Origin: a virus
IMG/VR virus record: IMGVR_UViG_3300009165_000547
Span: 1-24,465 of that record
Strand: one strand, 5' to 3'
DNA: 24,465 nucleotides
The position numbers and the translations under genes were made by a program. Positions 16,128-21,682 of the stretch are shown here, one piece after another; position 1 is the first letter of the stretch, and each line of letters starts with the position of its first letter. The notes under the pieces were generated by a model. The model worked only from the letters and a program-made list of their open reading frames with translations. It had not been told where the DNA came from and ran no database searches.

Positions 16128-16316
16128 ATGCCGAGATACGATTTTTTTTGCGGTAGATGCAACAAGGAAATACGGGATATTGTGCTTACGCTAAAGGAAT
16201 TTATGGACGGGTATAAGTGTCCGCATTGTGGTGAGAAGATGGAAACGCTTATAGACAGTATAATCCCCTTTGTGCTAAAAGGCGACGGATGGACGAGCGG
16301 GGGGAGGAGTAAATAG
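16128..16316 (+). CDS. FmdB-type zinc ribbon protein
   Basis: The 62-residue protein starts at the ATG at 16128 after GGAGGT. It begins MPRYDFFCGRCNKEI, has YKCPHCGEKM about 20 residues later and ends FVLKGDGWTSGGRSK. MPxYxFxCxxC, CPxCG and the closing FxLKGxGW are the signature of the FmdB / putative regulatory zinc-ribbon family. The biochemical role is not established and regulation of gene expression has been proposed for the family. The GTG of the next gene overlaps its stop. Confidence 0.82.
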   Translation: MPRYDFFCGRCNKEIRDIVLTLKEFMDGYKCPHCGEKMETLIDSIIPFVLKGDGWTSGGRSK

Positions 16317-16513
16317 TGCCAGAAAACCGCTACCGCCTATCCGATCAGGGCGTACTGCTATACTGGAATTTCGACAAGCGTATGTGGCTACCAACCGATT
16401 GCCCGTACAGTATGCGGCATTGCGGTGAAACGTGCAGGTATTTTAAACTTAATGGCAACATGGCCAAGTTCAAGTGCCATGAGCCGGAAACGATATGGGA
16501 ACTGGAGGAATGA
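16316..16513 (+). CDS. Cys-rich small protein, GTG start
   Basis: This 65-residue protein starts at GTG, overlapping the previous stop, with GAGGAG upstream. It contains YWNFDKRMWLP and a Cys cluster: CPYSMRHCGETCRYFKLNG, then a fourth Cys in KFKCHEPETIW. The C-x5-C-x3-C-x12-C spacing could bind a metal ion. I do not recognise the family. It ends in a stop overlapping the next start. Confidence 0.7.
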   Translation: MPENRYRLSDQGVLLYWNFDKRMWLPTDCPYSMRHCGETCRYFKLNGNMAKFKCHEPETIWELEE

Positions 16514-16692
16514 TGGCTAACGATAGCAAAACCCTACCGCCTGGTTTGTGGGTTTCAGATGATGGCCGAATATTTATGACAAGGTGCCCCAAATGCCATC
16601 GTGAAAATTATGCTCCGGCAGTTTCTGCAGGAATTTGCGCTTGGTGCGGTTATGATGCCAATGAGGATTACGGAGAAAAACATGATGAGTAA
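16513..16692 (+). CDS. Small zinc-ribbon protein
   Basis: The protein has 59 residues from the second of two consecutive ATGs (16513), which is better spaced from GGAGG. The sequence MANDSKTLPPGLWVSDDG leads to RCPKCHRENYAPAVSAG and ICAWCGYDANEDY, a CxxC-x14-CxxC ribbon. The compact ribbon resembles rubredoxin-like or ribosomal zinc knuckles, but no named family is recognised. The downstream gene overlaps its 3' end by 11 bases. Confidence 0.7.
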   Translation: MANDSKTLPPGLWVSDDGRIFMTRCPKCHRENYAPAVSAGICAWCGYDANEDYGEKHDE

Positions 16693-16915
16693 AAAAAACA
16701 ACGATCCAGACGACATTGAGATTGACGACATTTACGGCATTATAGCCTCCATGCGTAAAGCCAAGGAAAAATACTGCAAGGACAACGGCATAGAGGGATC
16801 AAATTTCTGCGCCGACATAACCGTGTTCCAGATGGACTCGGCCTACGAAACGCCCCTGCGCCGTGTGGAAGATAGCGAACACGGCTACGCTAGGTGGTGG
16901 AAAAGTAATGATTAA
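16682..16915 (+). CDS. Hypothetical acidic early protein
   Basis: From the ATG at 16682, six bases after GGAG, the protein has 77 residues; a second ATG at 16685 is possible. It starts MMSKKNNDPDDIEIDDIYGI, then a helix (SMRKAKEKYCKDNGIEG). A segment FCADITVFQMDSAYETPLRR ends in HGYARWWKSND. The aromatic C-terminus (YARWW) and two Cys are the only notable points. It overlaps the next gene by eight bases. Not recognised. Confidence 0.65.
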   Translation: MMSKKNNDPDDIEIDDIYGIIASMRKAKEKYCKDNGIEGSNFCADITVFQMDSAYETPLRRVEDSEHGYARWWKSND

Positions 16916-17102
16916 ACTGAACCTGCTGAAACCGAAGGCCGTTGTGTCAACGGTGAACCATAATGTTTTCGATATAGTTACAGTAAACGCTTTTCTTGCT
17001 AGTGTATATGCCAAGAAGAACTTAATAAAAAAGCGAGAAAACGGATCAATGCTTATCTTTAGAAAAACAGATTACCTGATCGTAAACGACGGTGGCAGAT
17101 GA
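16908..17102 (+). CDS. Small protein of the NLLKP group, copy 1
   Basis: This 64-residue protein starts MIKLNLLKPKAVVSTVNHNV and continues with DIVTVNAFLASVYAKKNLIK, then MLIFRKTDYLIVNDGGR. It is basic, hydrophobic and of unknown function. Its first nine residues recur almost unchanged in the genes at 17099 and 17565, with mostly synonymous codon changes. It begins inside the end of the previous gene, and its stop overlaps the next gene's start codon. Confidence 0.7.
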   Translation: MIKLNLLKPKAVVSTVNHNVFDIVTVNAFLASVYAKKNLIKKRENGSMLIFRKTDYLIVNDGGR

Positions 17103-17227
17103 TAAGAATTAATCTTCTAAAGCCGAAGTGGAGCGGGACACTCAATGGGTTAATTGGTTACTTAAAGAGGCTAGAATATGGACGATTACAGTTAGCGTGG
17201 GATAAATATTATATGGATGGAAGATGA
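17099..17227 (+). CDS. Small protein of the NLLKP group, copy 2
   Basis: This 42-residue product starts MIRINLLKPKWSGTLNGLIG and ends with KYYMDGR. The ATG overlaps the preceding gene's stop, and its own stop overlaps the next start (ATGA). The shared N-terminal peptide with flanking genes argues that it is translated despite its size. The remainder (YLKRLEYGRLQLAWD) is a basic amphipathic helix. No function is known. Confidence 0.6.
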   Translation: MIRINLLKPKWSGTLNGLIGYLKRLEYGRLQLAWDKYYMDGR

Positions 17228-17397
17228 CCTGCGCCGCCTGTAACTCCGAAGCCACCGAGATCAGCCGGGAAACCATACCCGCCGCCGACTACCCGCCAGA
17301 ATACGAAATTAAAACCGAACCCAGGGTCAGCGTAGCCTACTCGTGCCCCGTCTGCAAATTGAAATTCTGGGTGTTTGAGCCAATAACACCGTCTTAG
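17224..17397 (+). CDS. Small zinc-ribbon protein, 57 residues
   Basis: The ATG at 17224 overlaps the previous stop. The product has MTCAACNSEATEIS, a Pro/acidic middle (IPAADYPPEYEIKTEP) and YSCPVCKLKFWVF: a CxxC-x38-CxxC arrangement as in zinc ribbons. Codons are strongly G/C at third positions, unlike neighbouring AT-rich genes, suggesting separate origin or recent arrival. An antisense open frame of 111 codons across this region is its shadow. The function is unknown. Confidence 0.6.
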   Translation: MTCAACNSEATEISRETIPAADYPPEYEIKTEPRVSVAYSCPVCKLKFWVFEPITPS

Positions 17398-17529
17398 ATA
17401 AATCCCACAAACCCCAAATTCGGCCAATAACGGCCCCGCCAAGCCACGATCACACCACACCAAGTACAATCTATCACAAACAACACAACCGTCGCTCCTA
17501 GCGCATCCTCGCAACGAATTTAAACACTG

Positions 17530-17558
17530 TTGACAAAAATACAAAATTACTACATAAC
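17530..17558 (+). promoter_or_regulatory. Early promoter, probably leaderless
   Basis: Perfect TTGACA (17530-17535), a 17-base spacer and CATAAC (17553-17558, 4 of 6). Six bases, TGGGGC, separate it from the ATG, the same geometry as the promoter at 14780. The predicted +1 is the A of the start codon at 17565. Confidence 0.55.
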
Positions 17559-17564
17559 TGGGGC

Positions 17565-17789
17565 ATGATGAAAATTAATCTGTTGAAACCAACACCAAAG
17601 CGACCGGCCTATGACGTTTGGTTCAAATACGAAAAACCAGACAGCCTAATAGATCGGCTGAAAAATGATATTACGCTGATTACGCCACGAAATAATTTCG
17701 TTGCTTGCTTTTATAATGAAAACTGCGCCATACCGCACACCACCGGAACACAATACGTAATGCTACACGGCGAAATATATCAAGTGTGA
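17565..17789 (+). CDS. Small protein of the NLLKP group, copy 3
   Basis: This 74-residue protein starts MMKINLLKPTPKRPAYDVWF, then KYEKPDSLIDRLKNDITLIT, FVACFYNENCAIPHTTGT and QYVMLHGEIYQV. It shares only the N-terminal peptide with copies 1 and 2. It lies alone behind its own promoter, not in the overlapping operon, and the predicted mRNA begins at its start codon. The beta-rich C-terminus with two Cys is unlike the other copies. Function unknown. Confidence 0.72.
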   Translation: MMKINLLKPTPKRPAYDVWFKYEKPDSLIDRLKNDITLITPRNNFVACFYNENCAIPHTTGTQYVMLHGEIYQV

Positions 17790-18106
17790 AACTCTATGAT
17801 AACGATTAAAAACTACCTGGGAGTAAAGACGAGGGTGTACGTATCCCCAAACACCCAACTAACCACAGTACCCGGCATAGCATAGTACTAAGCCACGCTT
17901 GGGACAGATAAGATATGTTATGTAAACCAGCCTGATTTGATGCCCATTTCCGGGCCGTGTCCGTCTCGATCCGTGCGCATTCCAGACAGCATTCAATGGC
18001 AGCATACTACCTGAAATTATATAAATATCTTTTGCGGATCAGGGGAGACGGAAGCGGGAGAAGGTAGCTGCCCTCCTGTTTTGTTACGCTCGATACTATC
18101 AAATTG

Positions 18107-18121
18107 ATATCATTGTGATAT
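18107..18121. repeat. 15-bp palindrome, possible operator
   Basis: ATATCA, TTG, TGATAT: perfect six-base arms around three bases. A second palindrome with the same 6-3-6 layout overlaps the promoter at 18408-18422. Confidence 0.45.
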
Positions 18122-18187
18122 TGCCTGGCACAAATAGTAATATATCTTTTATGTATATTAAAGATGTATTTTTTCTTCAATATCTTT

Positions 18188-18263
18188 TCTTATAGTCTTA
18201 TTCTTCAGAAGAAGAAGAGAAGAAAAGAATAAGACATAAGACAGAAGAGAAGAATATAAGACA
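18188..18263. repeat. Long hairpin and ATAAGACA direct repeats
   Basis: GTCTTATTCTT (18195-18205) pairs perfectly with AAGAATAAGAC (18225-18235); pairing continues outward for about six bases with one bulge. The loop is purine-rich. The octamer ATAAGACA occurs three times (18229-18236, 18236-18243, 18256-18263). A perfect TTCTTC-A-GAAGAA palindrome overlaps the loop side. Iteron-like repeats next to a hairpin would suit an origin, but this is a guess. Confidence 0.5.
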
Positions 18264-18385
18264 CGGCCTCATTCCTTATTTCCAGCCGAAAGTTATTCCA
18301 GGCCCCGTATGATTGTACCATGCTTTTTTAGTGATCTTCCCCGCCTGCATTTTAAAATAAATCTTTTTTTTGTTTGCTTGTTTTG

Positions 18386-18422
18386 TTGACAGAATAACAA
18401 ATCTATTACATATCTTATATGT
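18386..18422 (+). promoter_or_regulatory. Promoter with overlapping palindrome
   Basis: TTGACA at 18386-18391 is followed at 17 bases by CATATC. A perfect 15-bp palindrome ACATAT-CTT-ATATGT (18408-18422) covers the -10/+1 region, as an operator would. A second GTTGACA follows at 18421-18427. It drives the gene at 18451, which has a normal GGAGG leader. Confidence 0.5.
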
Positions 18423-18450
18423 TGACAAATTAAAACAATGGAGGACTTAA

Positions 18451-18675
18451 ATGACAAAAAAACAAAATTCTTATTTTGGCAGTGATGGTAAATTGTTGGT
18501 ATTGAAAACATGGATATATAAGGATAAGTCGTATTCTGCCCGGCGCGGAACGGATGATTGCATAGGAATAGTTAGCGATGAAAACTATTATGCTTGTGGA
18601 AATTCTGGTATTGACTATTGCTATGACGAAAAAGACATCGACAATTTATTTTTAAAAATGATGGATGGTAGATAG
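18451..18675 (+). CDS. Hypothetical early protein
   Basis: This 74-residue protein starts six bases after GGAGG. The sequence MTKKQNSYFGSDGKLLVLKT leads to WIYKDKSYSARRGTDDCIGI, then YYACGNSGIDYCYDEKDIDN and a short helix. It contains three Cys. The pattern suggests a small beta-rich domain, but I do not recognise it. It follows the non-coding control stretch and opens the second early gene group. Confidence 0.7.
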   Translation: MTKKQNSYFGSDGKLLVLKTWIYKDKSYSARRGTDDCIGIVSDENYYACGNSGIDYCYDEKDIDNLFLKMMDGR

Positions 18676-18681
18676 TATAGC

Positions 18682-18703
18682 TCCCGCCGCACATAGGGCG
18701 GGG
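18682..18703 (+). other. GC-rich hairpin before a ribosome-binding site
   Basis: TCCCGCC (18682-18688) pairs with GGCGGGG (18697-18703), one G-U pair, eight-base loop. It sits five bases before GGAGG (18709-18713) of the next gene. It may modulate translation or mark an mRNA end. Confidence 0.4.
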
Positions 18704-18721
18704 CTAATGGAGGATTTAAAA

Positions 18722-18916
18722 ATGGATAACGGAAGCATTTTTAAGTTGGGATTGAGGGATCAGTTCATTACCGTTTACAAAAAACAAGTTGCTGAGAACG
18801 TCGCCATGTTGGAACTTGAACCTGACGACATGCGGCGCGTCTATAAGTTCATGGTTGACAACTGGTTGAATCCCGGCGATGCCGAAATGGTAGCCGGTGA
18901 AATGAACCTGATTTAA
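18722..18916 (+). CDS. Hypothetical early protein, 64 residues
   Basis: The start at 18722 has GGAGG eight bases upstream; the frame extends further upstream into the hairpin, which is not coding-like. The sequence MDNGSIFKLGLRDQFITVYK is followed by a helical domain: NVAMLELEPDDMRRVYKFMV, then NWLNPGDAEMVAGEMN. It is acidic and probably all-helical. Not recognised. Confidence 0.68.
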   Translation: MDNGSIFKLGLRDQFITVYKKQVAENVAMLELEPDDMRRVYKFMVDNWLNPGDAEMVAGEMNLI

Positions 18917-18931
18917 TCCGCTCCATGATCC

Positions 18932-18955
18932 CCGGCAATGGCTATCCGTTGCCGG
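18932..18955 (+). repeat. Intergenic hairpin, copy A
   Basis: CCGGCAA (18932-18938) pairs with TTGCCGG (18949-18955) around the ten-base loop TGGCTATCCG. Stem core and loop resemble the hairpin at 20416-20443. A smaller ATCG/CGAT palindrome follows before the ribosome-binding site of the next gene. Confidence 0.5.
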
Positions 18956-19011
18956 TATTGATGAAACGGATCGCCAGATGAACGAATCGCGGCGATATGG
19001 AGGATTTATTT

Positions 19012-19563
19012 ATGAAAAAAGAAAACAAGTGTTTGCTAAAAAAAAGAAAAAGTCGCGCCTTCGGGAAGGATGTTTTTCTTTTGGGGGAAAATGAAGAAGG
19101 TCAATATCTTTGGCTTGAATCCCCAAAATGGGATTGCGATTGGTATTGGGGTTTTGGCTATATTGAGATATACAACAGGGGGCGGCATATAAACCCGGAA
19201 AACGCCACAGACACTATATCCCATAGCCATTTCAGCGGATTGGTTGGAGAACAAGAAAAATACGACATAGAAAAACGCGCCTTTGTCAAGGGAGAATATA
19301 TCCGCAATGTTTACGATTCTCCCGAATTGGAAAAAACGGTTTTCGATATCGAAACGGGTTGGAAGTTGTCAGAATTATTCAGGCAATTTTATTTATTGCG
19401 TGAAATGTCGGACTTTTGCCATAAAGAAAAGCCAGGATGCCACATAATGGATTCTCCGGTAGATCATGGCAATATGGGCGACTGGTATTACAAAATCAAT
19501 AATGAAATGATCCCCCGCATAACTGCCGAGATAATCCGCATTTTATCGCCAGAGGTAAAATAG
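19012..19563 (+). CDS. Conserved phage protein with WDCxWYWGFGY motif
   Basis: The protein has 183 residues from the ATG at 19012, eight bases after GGAGG; the ATG at 18997 overlaps that site and is rejected. The N-terminus is very basic (MKKENKCLLKKRKSRAFG). Next come VFLLGENEEGQYLWLESP and the aromatic motif KWDCDWYWGFGYIEIY, then SHSHFSGL. A helical C-terminal half contains KLSELFRQFYLLREMSDFCH. The WDC.WYWGFGY...H.HF combination is familiar from phage and bacterial hypothetical proteins, but I know no function. Cys and His residues in the motif could bind metal. Confidence 0.75.
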   Translation: MKKENKCLLKKRKSRAFGKDVFLLGENEEGQYLWLESPKWDCDWYWGFGYIEIYNRGRHINPENATDTISHSHFSGLVGEQEKYDIEKRAFVKGEYIRNVYDSPELEKTVFDIETGWKLSELFRQFYLLREMSDFCHKEKPGCHIMDSPVDHGNMGDWYYKINNEMIPRITAEIIRILSPEVK

Positions 19564-19566
19564 CCC

Positions 19567-19791
19567 ATGCAATCCGACAACTATACCCTTGACGAAATGC
19601 TGTCTTATGCTTTTCCTGATGAAAAAGAAAGGCCTAAGCTGATTGTTCACGAAATGAACACTTTAGACATGGCGAAGCGGATTAAGCAGCTTGTCTCATT
19701 GCTTGATATGAAAAATATCGAAATTAATCTGCTGCGCCGTGACGTTTCTAGGCTTCGCGCCGTTATTAGAAAACGGGCGAATTTGAATTAA
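19567..19791 (+). CDS. Small coiled-coil protein
   Basis: This 74-residue protein begins three bases after the previous stop. The N-terminal half (NYTLDEMLSYAFPDEKERPK) is acidic. Residues 30-70 form an amphipathic helix (MAKRIKQLVSLLDMKNIEIN, then LLRRDVSRLRAVIRKR) with leucine heptads, so a dimerising coiled coil is likely. There is no visible ribosome-binding site; translation may be coupled to the preceding gene. Not recognised. Confidence 0.68.
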   Translation: MQSDNYTLDEMLSYAFPDEKERPKLIVHEMNTLDMAKRIKQLVSLLDMKNIEINLLRRDVSRLRAVIRKRANLN

Positions 19792-19802
19792 AGGAGGAAA
19801 AA

Positions 19803-20039
19803 ATGAAATTTGACAAACATGGTAACGGAAATGGCTATGATGATCTTTACATTCTACCAGAAAATGATGAGGAAAACAAGGCCGTCATTTCGTTTCTCAC
19901 CAAGGGAAAATTTTACTTTGAAAGATCATTTTCCAATATTCCCGGAAACGATTGGTTCGGAAAGTCTTTTATAGACGTTCCATTTTGCGAATATCTAAAA
20001 ATGGAAATAATACAAAGCGTCGGCAGTTTGAAACAATAG
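19803..20039 (+). CDS. Hypothetical early protein, 78 residues
   Basis: AAAGGAGG lies immediately upstream of the ATG at 19803. The sequence MKFDKHGNGNGYDDLYILPE leads to NKAVISFLTKGKFYFERSF, then NDWFGKSFIDVPFCEYLKME. It is rich in Phe and Asn, probably a small alpha/beta fold. Not recognised. Another open frame overlapping its 3' part is a shadow. Confidence 0.7.
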   Translation: MKFDKHGNGNGYDDLYILPENDEENKAVISFLTKGKFYFERSFSNIPGNDWFGKSFIDVPFCEYLKMEIIQSVGSLKQ

Positions 20040-20094
20040 CCTACGTTTTGCATTTTGGTGGAAAGAAATTTTTAATAAAAAGGAGAATTAAAAC

Positions 20095-20403
20095 ATGGAA
20101 AGCAAAAACAAGTTTACGCCGGGGCCGTGGAGCATTAATAACAATATTGGAAGAAAGGGGGAAATTGGCATACTTGCCGATAGCGCCCCATGTATAATCG
20201 CCATCATGGGCAATCAAAAGGAATGGCCCACGGAGGCATACAAAAATGCCCGCCTAATCGCCGCCGCGCCGAGAATGTATGGCGCTCTTGAAATGATAGA
20301 AAGGGACATAGATACGGCCCTTCTATATAAAAGAATTTCCAAGAAAACAGCTGAGGACATTTTGGAAACTATATCGGAGGTAATGGCGGAAATAAAAGAA
20401 TAG
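20095..20403 (+). CDS. Conserved phage protein, FTPGPW / NARLIAAAP type
   Basis: This 102-residue protein follows AAGGAG. It carries KFTPGPWSINN at the N-terminus and NARLIAAAPRMYGALEMIER near residues 57-76, the two signatures of a very widespread small phage and prophage protein. Between them is a beta segment (EIGILADSAPCIIAIMGNQK). The C-terminus is helical. The family's function is unknown. It is typical of accessory early genes. Confidence 0.82.
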   Translation: MESKNKFTPGPWSINNNIGRKGEIGILADSAPCIIAIMGNQKEWPTEAYKNARLIAAAPRMYGALEMIERDIDTALLYKRISKKTAEDILETISEVMAEIKE

Positions 20404-20415
20404 CCTTTTTCCTTT

Positions 20416-20443
20416 TGCTGGCAATGGCCTACTGTTGCCAGCA
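20416..20443 (+). repeat. Intergenic hairpin, copy B
   Basis: TGCTGGCAA (20416-20424) pairs perfectly with TTGCCAGCA (20435-20443) around the ten-base loop TGGCCTACTG. GGCAATGGC and GTTGCC are shared with the hairpin at 18932. A CAGC/GCTG mini-hairpin follows directly, then GAGGAGGT. Confidence 0.55.
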
Positions 20444-20468
20444 GCAGCGAAATGCTGAGGAGGTAACT

Positions 20469-20690
20469 ATGGAAAAAGAAAGGTCAATGACTTTGCAAGA
20501 AAGAAAGGCGGCGCTGTTTGGGGAAATATGCGCCCGTCTTGATAGAAAATGTAATGATTGTATGTTGGGGGATTCAATGGGCTACGAATTATGCAAGGAT
20601 TGGCTTAAATGCTCAATTCCCGATGATTGGCAAACCGCCATTTTATCCCTGGACGATCCGGCTAACTGGCCGCATATTTTCGGCGAGTAA
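20469..20690 (+). CDS. Cys-rich early protein, 73 residues
   Basis: The ATG at 20469 follows GAGGAGGT. The frame is open upstream through the hairpin, and an ATG at 20425 is in frame, but the ribosome-binding site favours 20469. The sequence has SMTLQERKAALFGEICARLD, then RKCNDCMLGDSMGYELCKDW and LKCSIPDDWQ: five Cys (C..C..C pattern) plausible for metal binding. The end is LSLDDPANWPHIFGE. No family is recognised. Confidence 0.68.
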   Translation: MEKERSMTLQERKAALFGEICARLDRKCNDCMLGDSMGYELCKDWLKCSIPDDWQTAILSLDDPANWPHIFGE

Positions 20691-20706
20691 AAAGAAAGGA
20701 GGAAAT

Positions 20707-20970
20707 ATGAAAAAAGAATTTAAGTATGGTTTGTTTTGTTATTTTGAAAATGGCAAAGACACGGAACACCTTGATGGTTGGGATGAGTTTGGCAACAATA
20801 AAAAGGAAATGATAAAACTTGCCAATGATGTTGGCCGACTTGAATGTTGGCATGATGATTGGTCCGAGTCTGCCGAAATTACTATTGAAATATGGGAAAA
20901 TGATTATAGCGGTATGTGGGGAAATTCAGGTGAGCCGATTTATAGAAAAACATTTATGGCCGGAAAATAA
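20707..20970 (+). CDS. Hypothetical acidic early protein, 87 residues
   Basis: The ATG at 20707 follows AAAGGAGG. The sequence starts MKKEFKYGLFCYFENGKDTE and continues with HLDGWDEFGNNKKEMIKLAN, RLECWHDDWSESAEITIEIW and a YRKTFMAGK end. It is acidic and rich in Trp and aromatic residues, suggesting a small beta-sheet domain. Not recognised. It precedes the membrane micropeptide by three bases. Confidence 0.7.
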   Translation: MKKEFKYGLFCYFENGKDTEHLDGWDEFGNNKKEMIKLANDVGRLECWHDDWSESAEITIEIWENDYSGMWGNSGEPIYRKTFMAGK

Positions 20971-20973
20971 CCC

Positions 20974-21063
20974 ATGCAAAAAGAAAGTTTGCTTTGCTGG
21001 CTCGAGGATGTCCTGGCCGGTTTAATCGTGGCGGCGTGTATTTTGTTGCTGATGATGGTTTAA
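20974..21063 (+). CDS. Membrane micropeptide, 29 residues
   Basis: A complete 29-codon frame reads MQKESLLCWLEDVLAGLIVA and then ACILLLMMV. Residues 13-29 are a single hydrophobic helix with a short charged head. It starts three bases after the previous stop and ends 16 bases before the next gene, filling the gap exactly. There is only a weak GGAA upstream, so coupling to the upstream gene is likely. Small one-helix proteins of this kind are common in phage early regions. The function cannot be inferred. Confidence 0.55.
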   Translation: MQKESLLCWLEDVLAGLIVAACILLLMMV

Positions 21064-21079
21064 AAAGGAGGATATAACT

Positions 21080-21604
21080 ATGTCAACAATTCATATTAAA
21101 GGTAAAAACGATCCAAGATTGCCGTTATTTAGTTTTTTGGCTGCGGCCGCTATGGATAAAAAAGAAAAGCATAATCTGCATTATCTGTTTTATGAGGCAA
21201 AAAGAAAGCGCCTTTGGGCCACGGACGGACACCGGGCGCATATTGCTTTTATTGACATGGGCGAAGAAAACAGAGTTTTTGATGTAGTAACGAAAAAGAA
21301 AGGCGAAATACTGCTTGACGAAATGACGGGGAACGATATTCCGCAAGCGCCTAATATCTCCATCATTCTATCAAATATCCGTGTAATAGCAAGGCAAGCG
21401 GTTTCCATAAGCAACAAAACTCCAGAGCTTGCCTATGTCAACCTTATGCGCCTATGGCAAAAGGCGATCATACGGCAATACTTTTTTGATGATCTGGCGC
21501 TTTTCTCTAATACCTGGACGGCGCTTATTCAAGATGGTGAAGAAAGCGCCATAGCATTTAAAAGCGAAAAGTGCCTGGCCGTGATAATGCCGATTAATGT
21601 TTAG
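21080..21604 (+). CDS. Possible sliding-clamp-like protein
   Basis: This 174-residue protein follows AAAGGAGG. Residues 34-58 (HYLFYEAKRKRLWATDGHRA followed by HIAFIDM) contain the ATDGHR motif familiar from the first domain of DnaN-type beta clamps. The rest alternates strands and helices (EILLDEMTGNDIPQ, then SAIAFKSEKCLAVIMPI at the C-terminus). The length is about half of a bacterial beta clamp (around 370 residues), as in reduced phage clamp-like proteins. It might aid processivity or recombination. The assignment rests on one motif and is tentative. Confidence 0.4.
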   Translation: MSTIHIKGKNDPRLPLFSFLAAAAMDKKEKHNLHYLFYEAKRKRLWATDGHRAHIAFIDMGEENRVFDVVTKKKGEILLDEMTGNDIPQAPNISIILSNIRVIARQAVSISNKTPELAYVNLMRLWQKAIIRQYFFDDLALFSNTWTALIQDGEESAIAFKSEKCLAVIMPINV

Positions 21605-21682
21605 CAAAAAGAAAGATTCATGTTGAAAAAAACACGAATCTATCGCATAATAAGTACATGAGGAAAAAGAAAGGAGGCAACA

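Larger units (their letters stand above)
17790..18450. other. Long non-coding stretch with palindromes and repeats
   Basis: No convincing gene occurs over about 660 bases. A 29-codon frame (17796-17885) starting MITIKNYLGV lacks a ribosome-binding site and is left out. The first third (17886-18090) shows nothing I can identify. From 18100 the sequence becomes AT-rich, with a 15-bp palindrome, an ATCTTT/AAAGAT inverted repeat (18144-18165), a purine-rich hairpin with ATAAGACA repeats, and a promoter near the right end. A replication origin, an untranslated RNA or a control hub are all compatible with this content. Confidence 0.6.

Noticed and set aside
17209-17544. Minus-strand 111-codon open frame
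   Set aside because: It is antisense to the 57-residue zinc-ribbon gene and a C-rich spacer; the translation is Gly/Cys/Tyr-rich with no recognisable domain, and it opposes the operon.
17796-17885. 29-codon frame starting MITIKNYLGV
   Set aside because: It starts somewhat like the NLLKP genes, but there is no ribosome-binding site, promoter or clear similarity; left as part of the non-coding stretch.
18056-18092. Possible terminator around GGAGAAGGTAGCTGCCCTCCTG followed by TTTTG
   Set aside because: Placeholder
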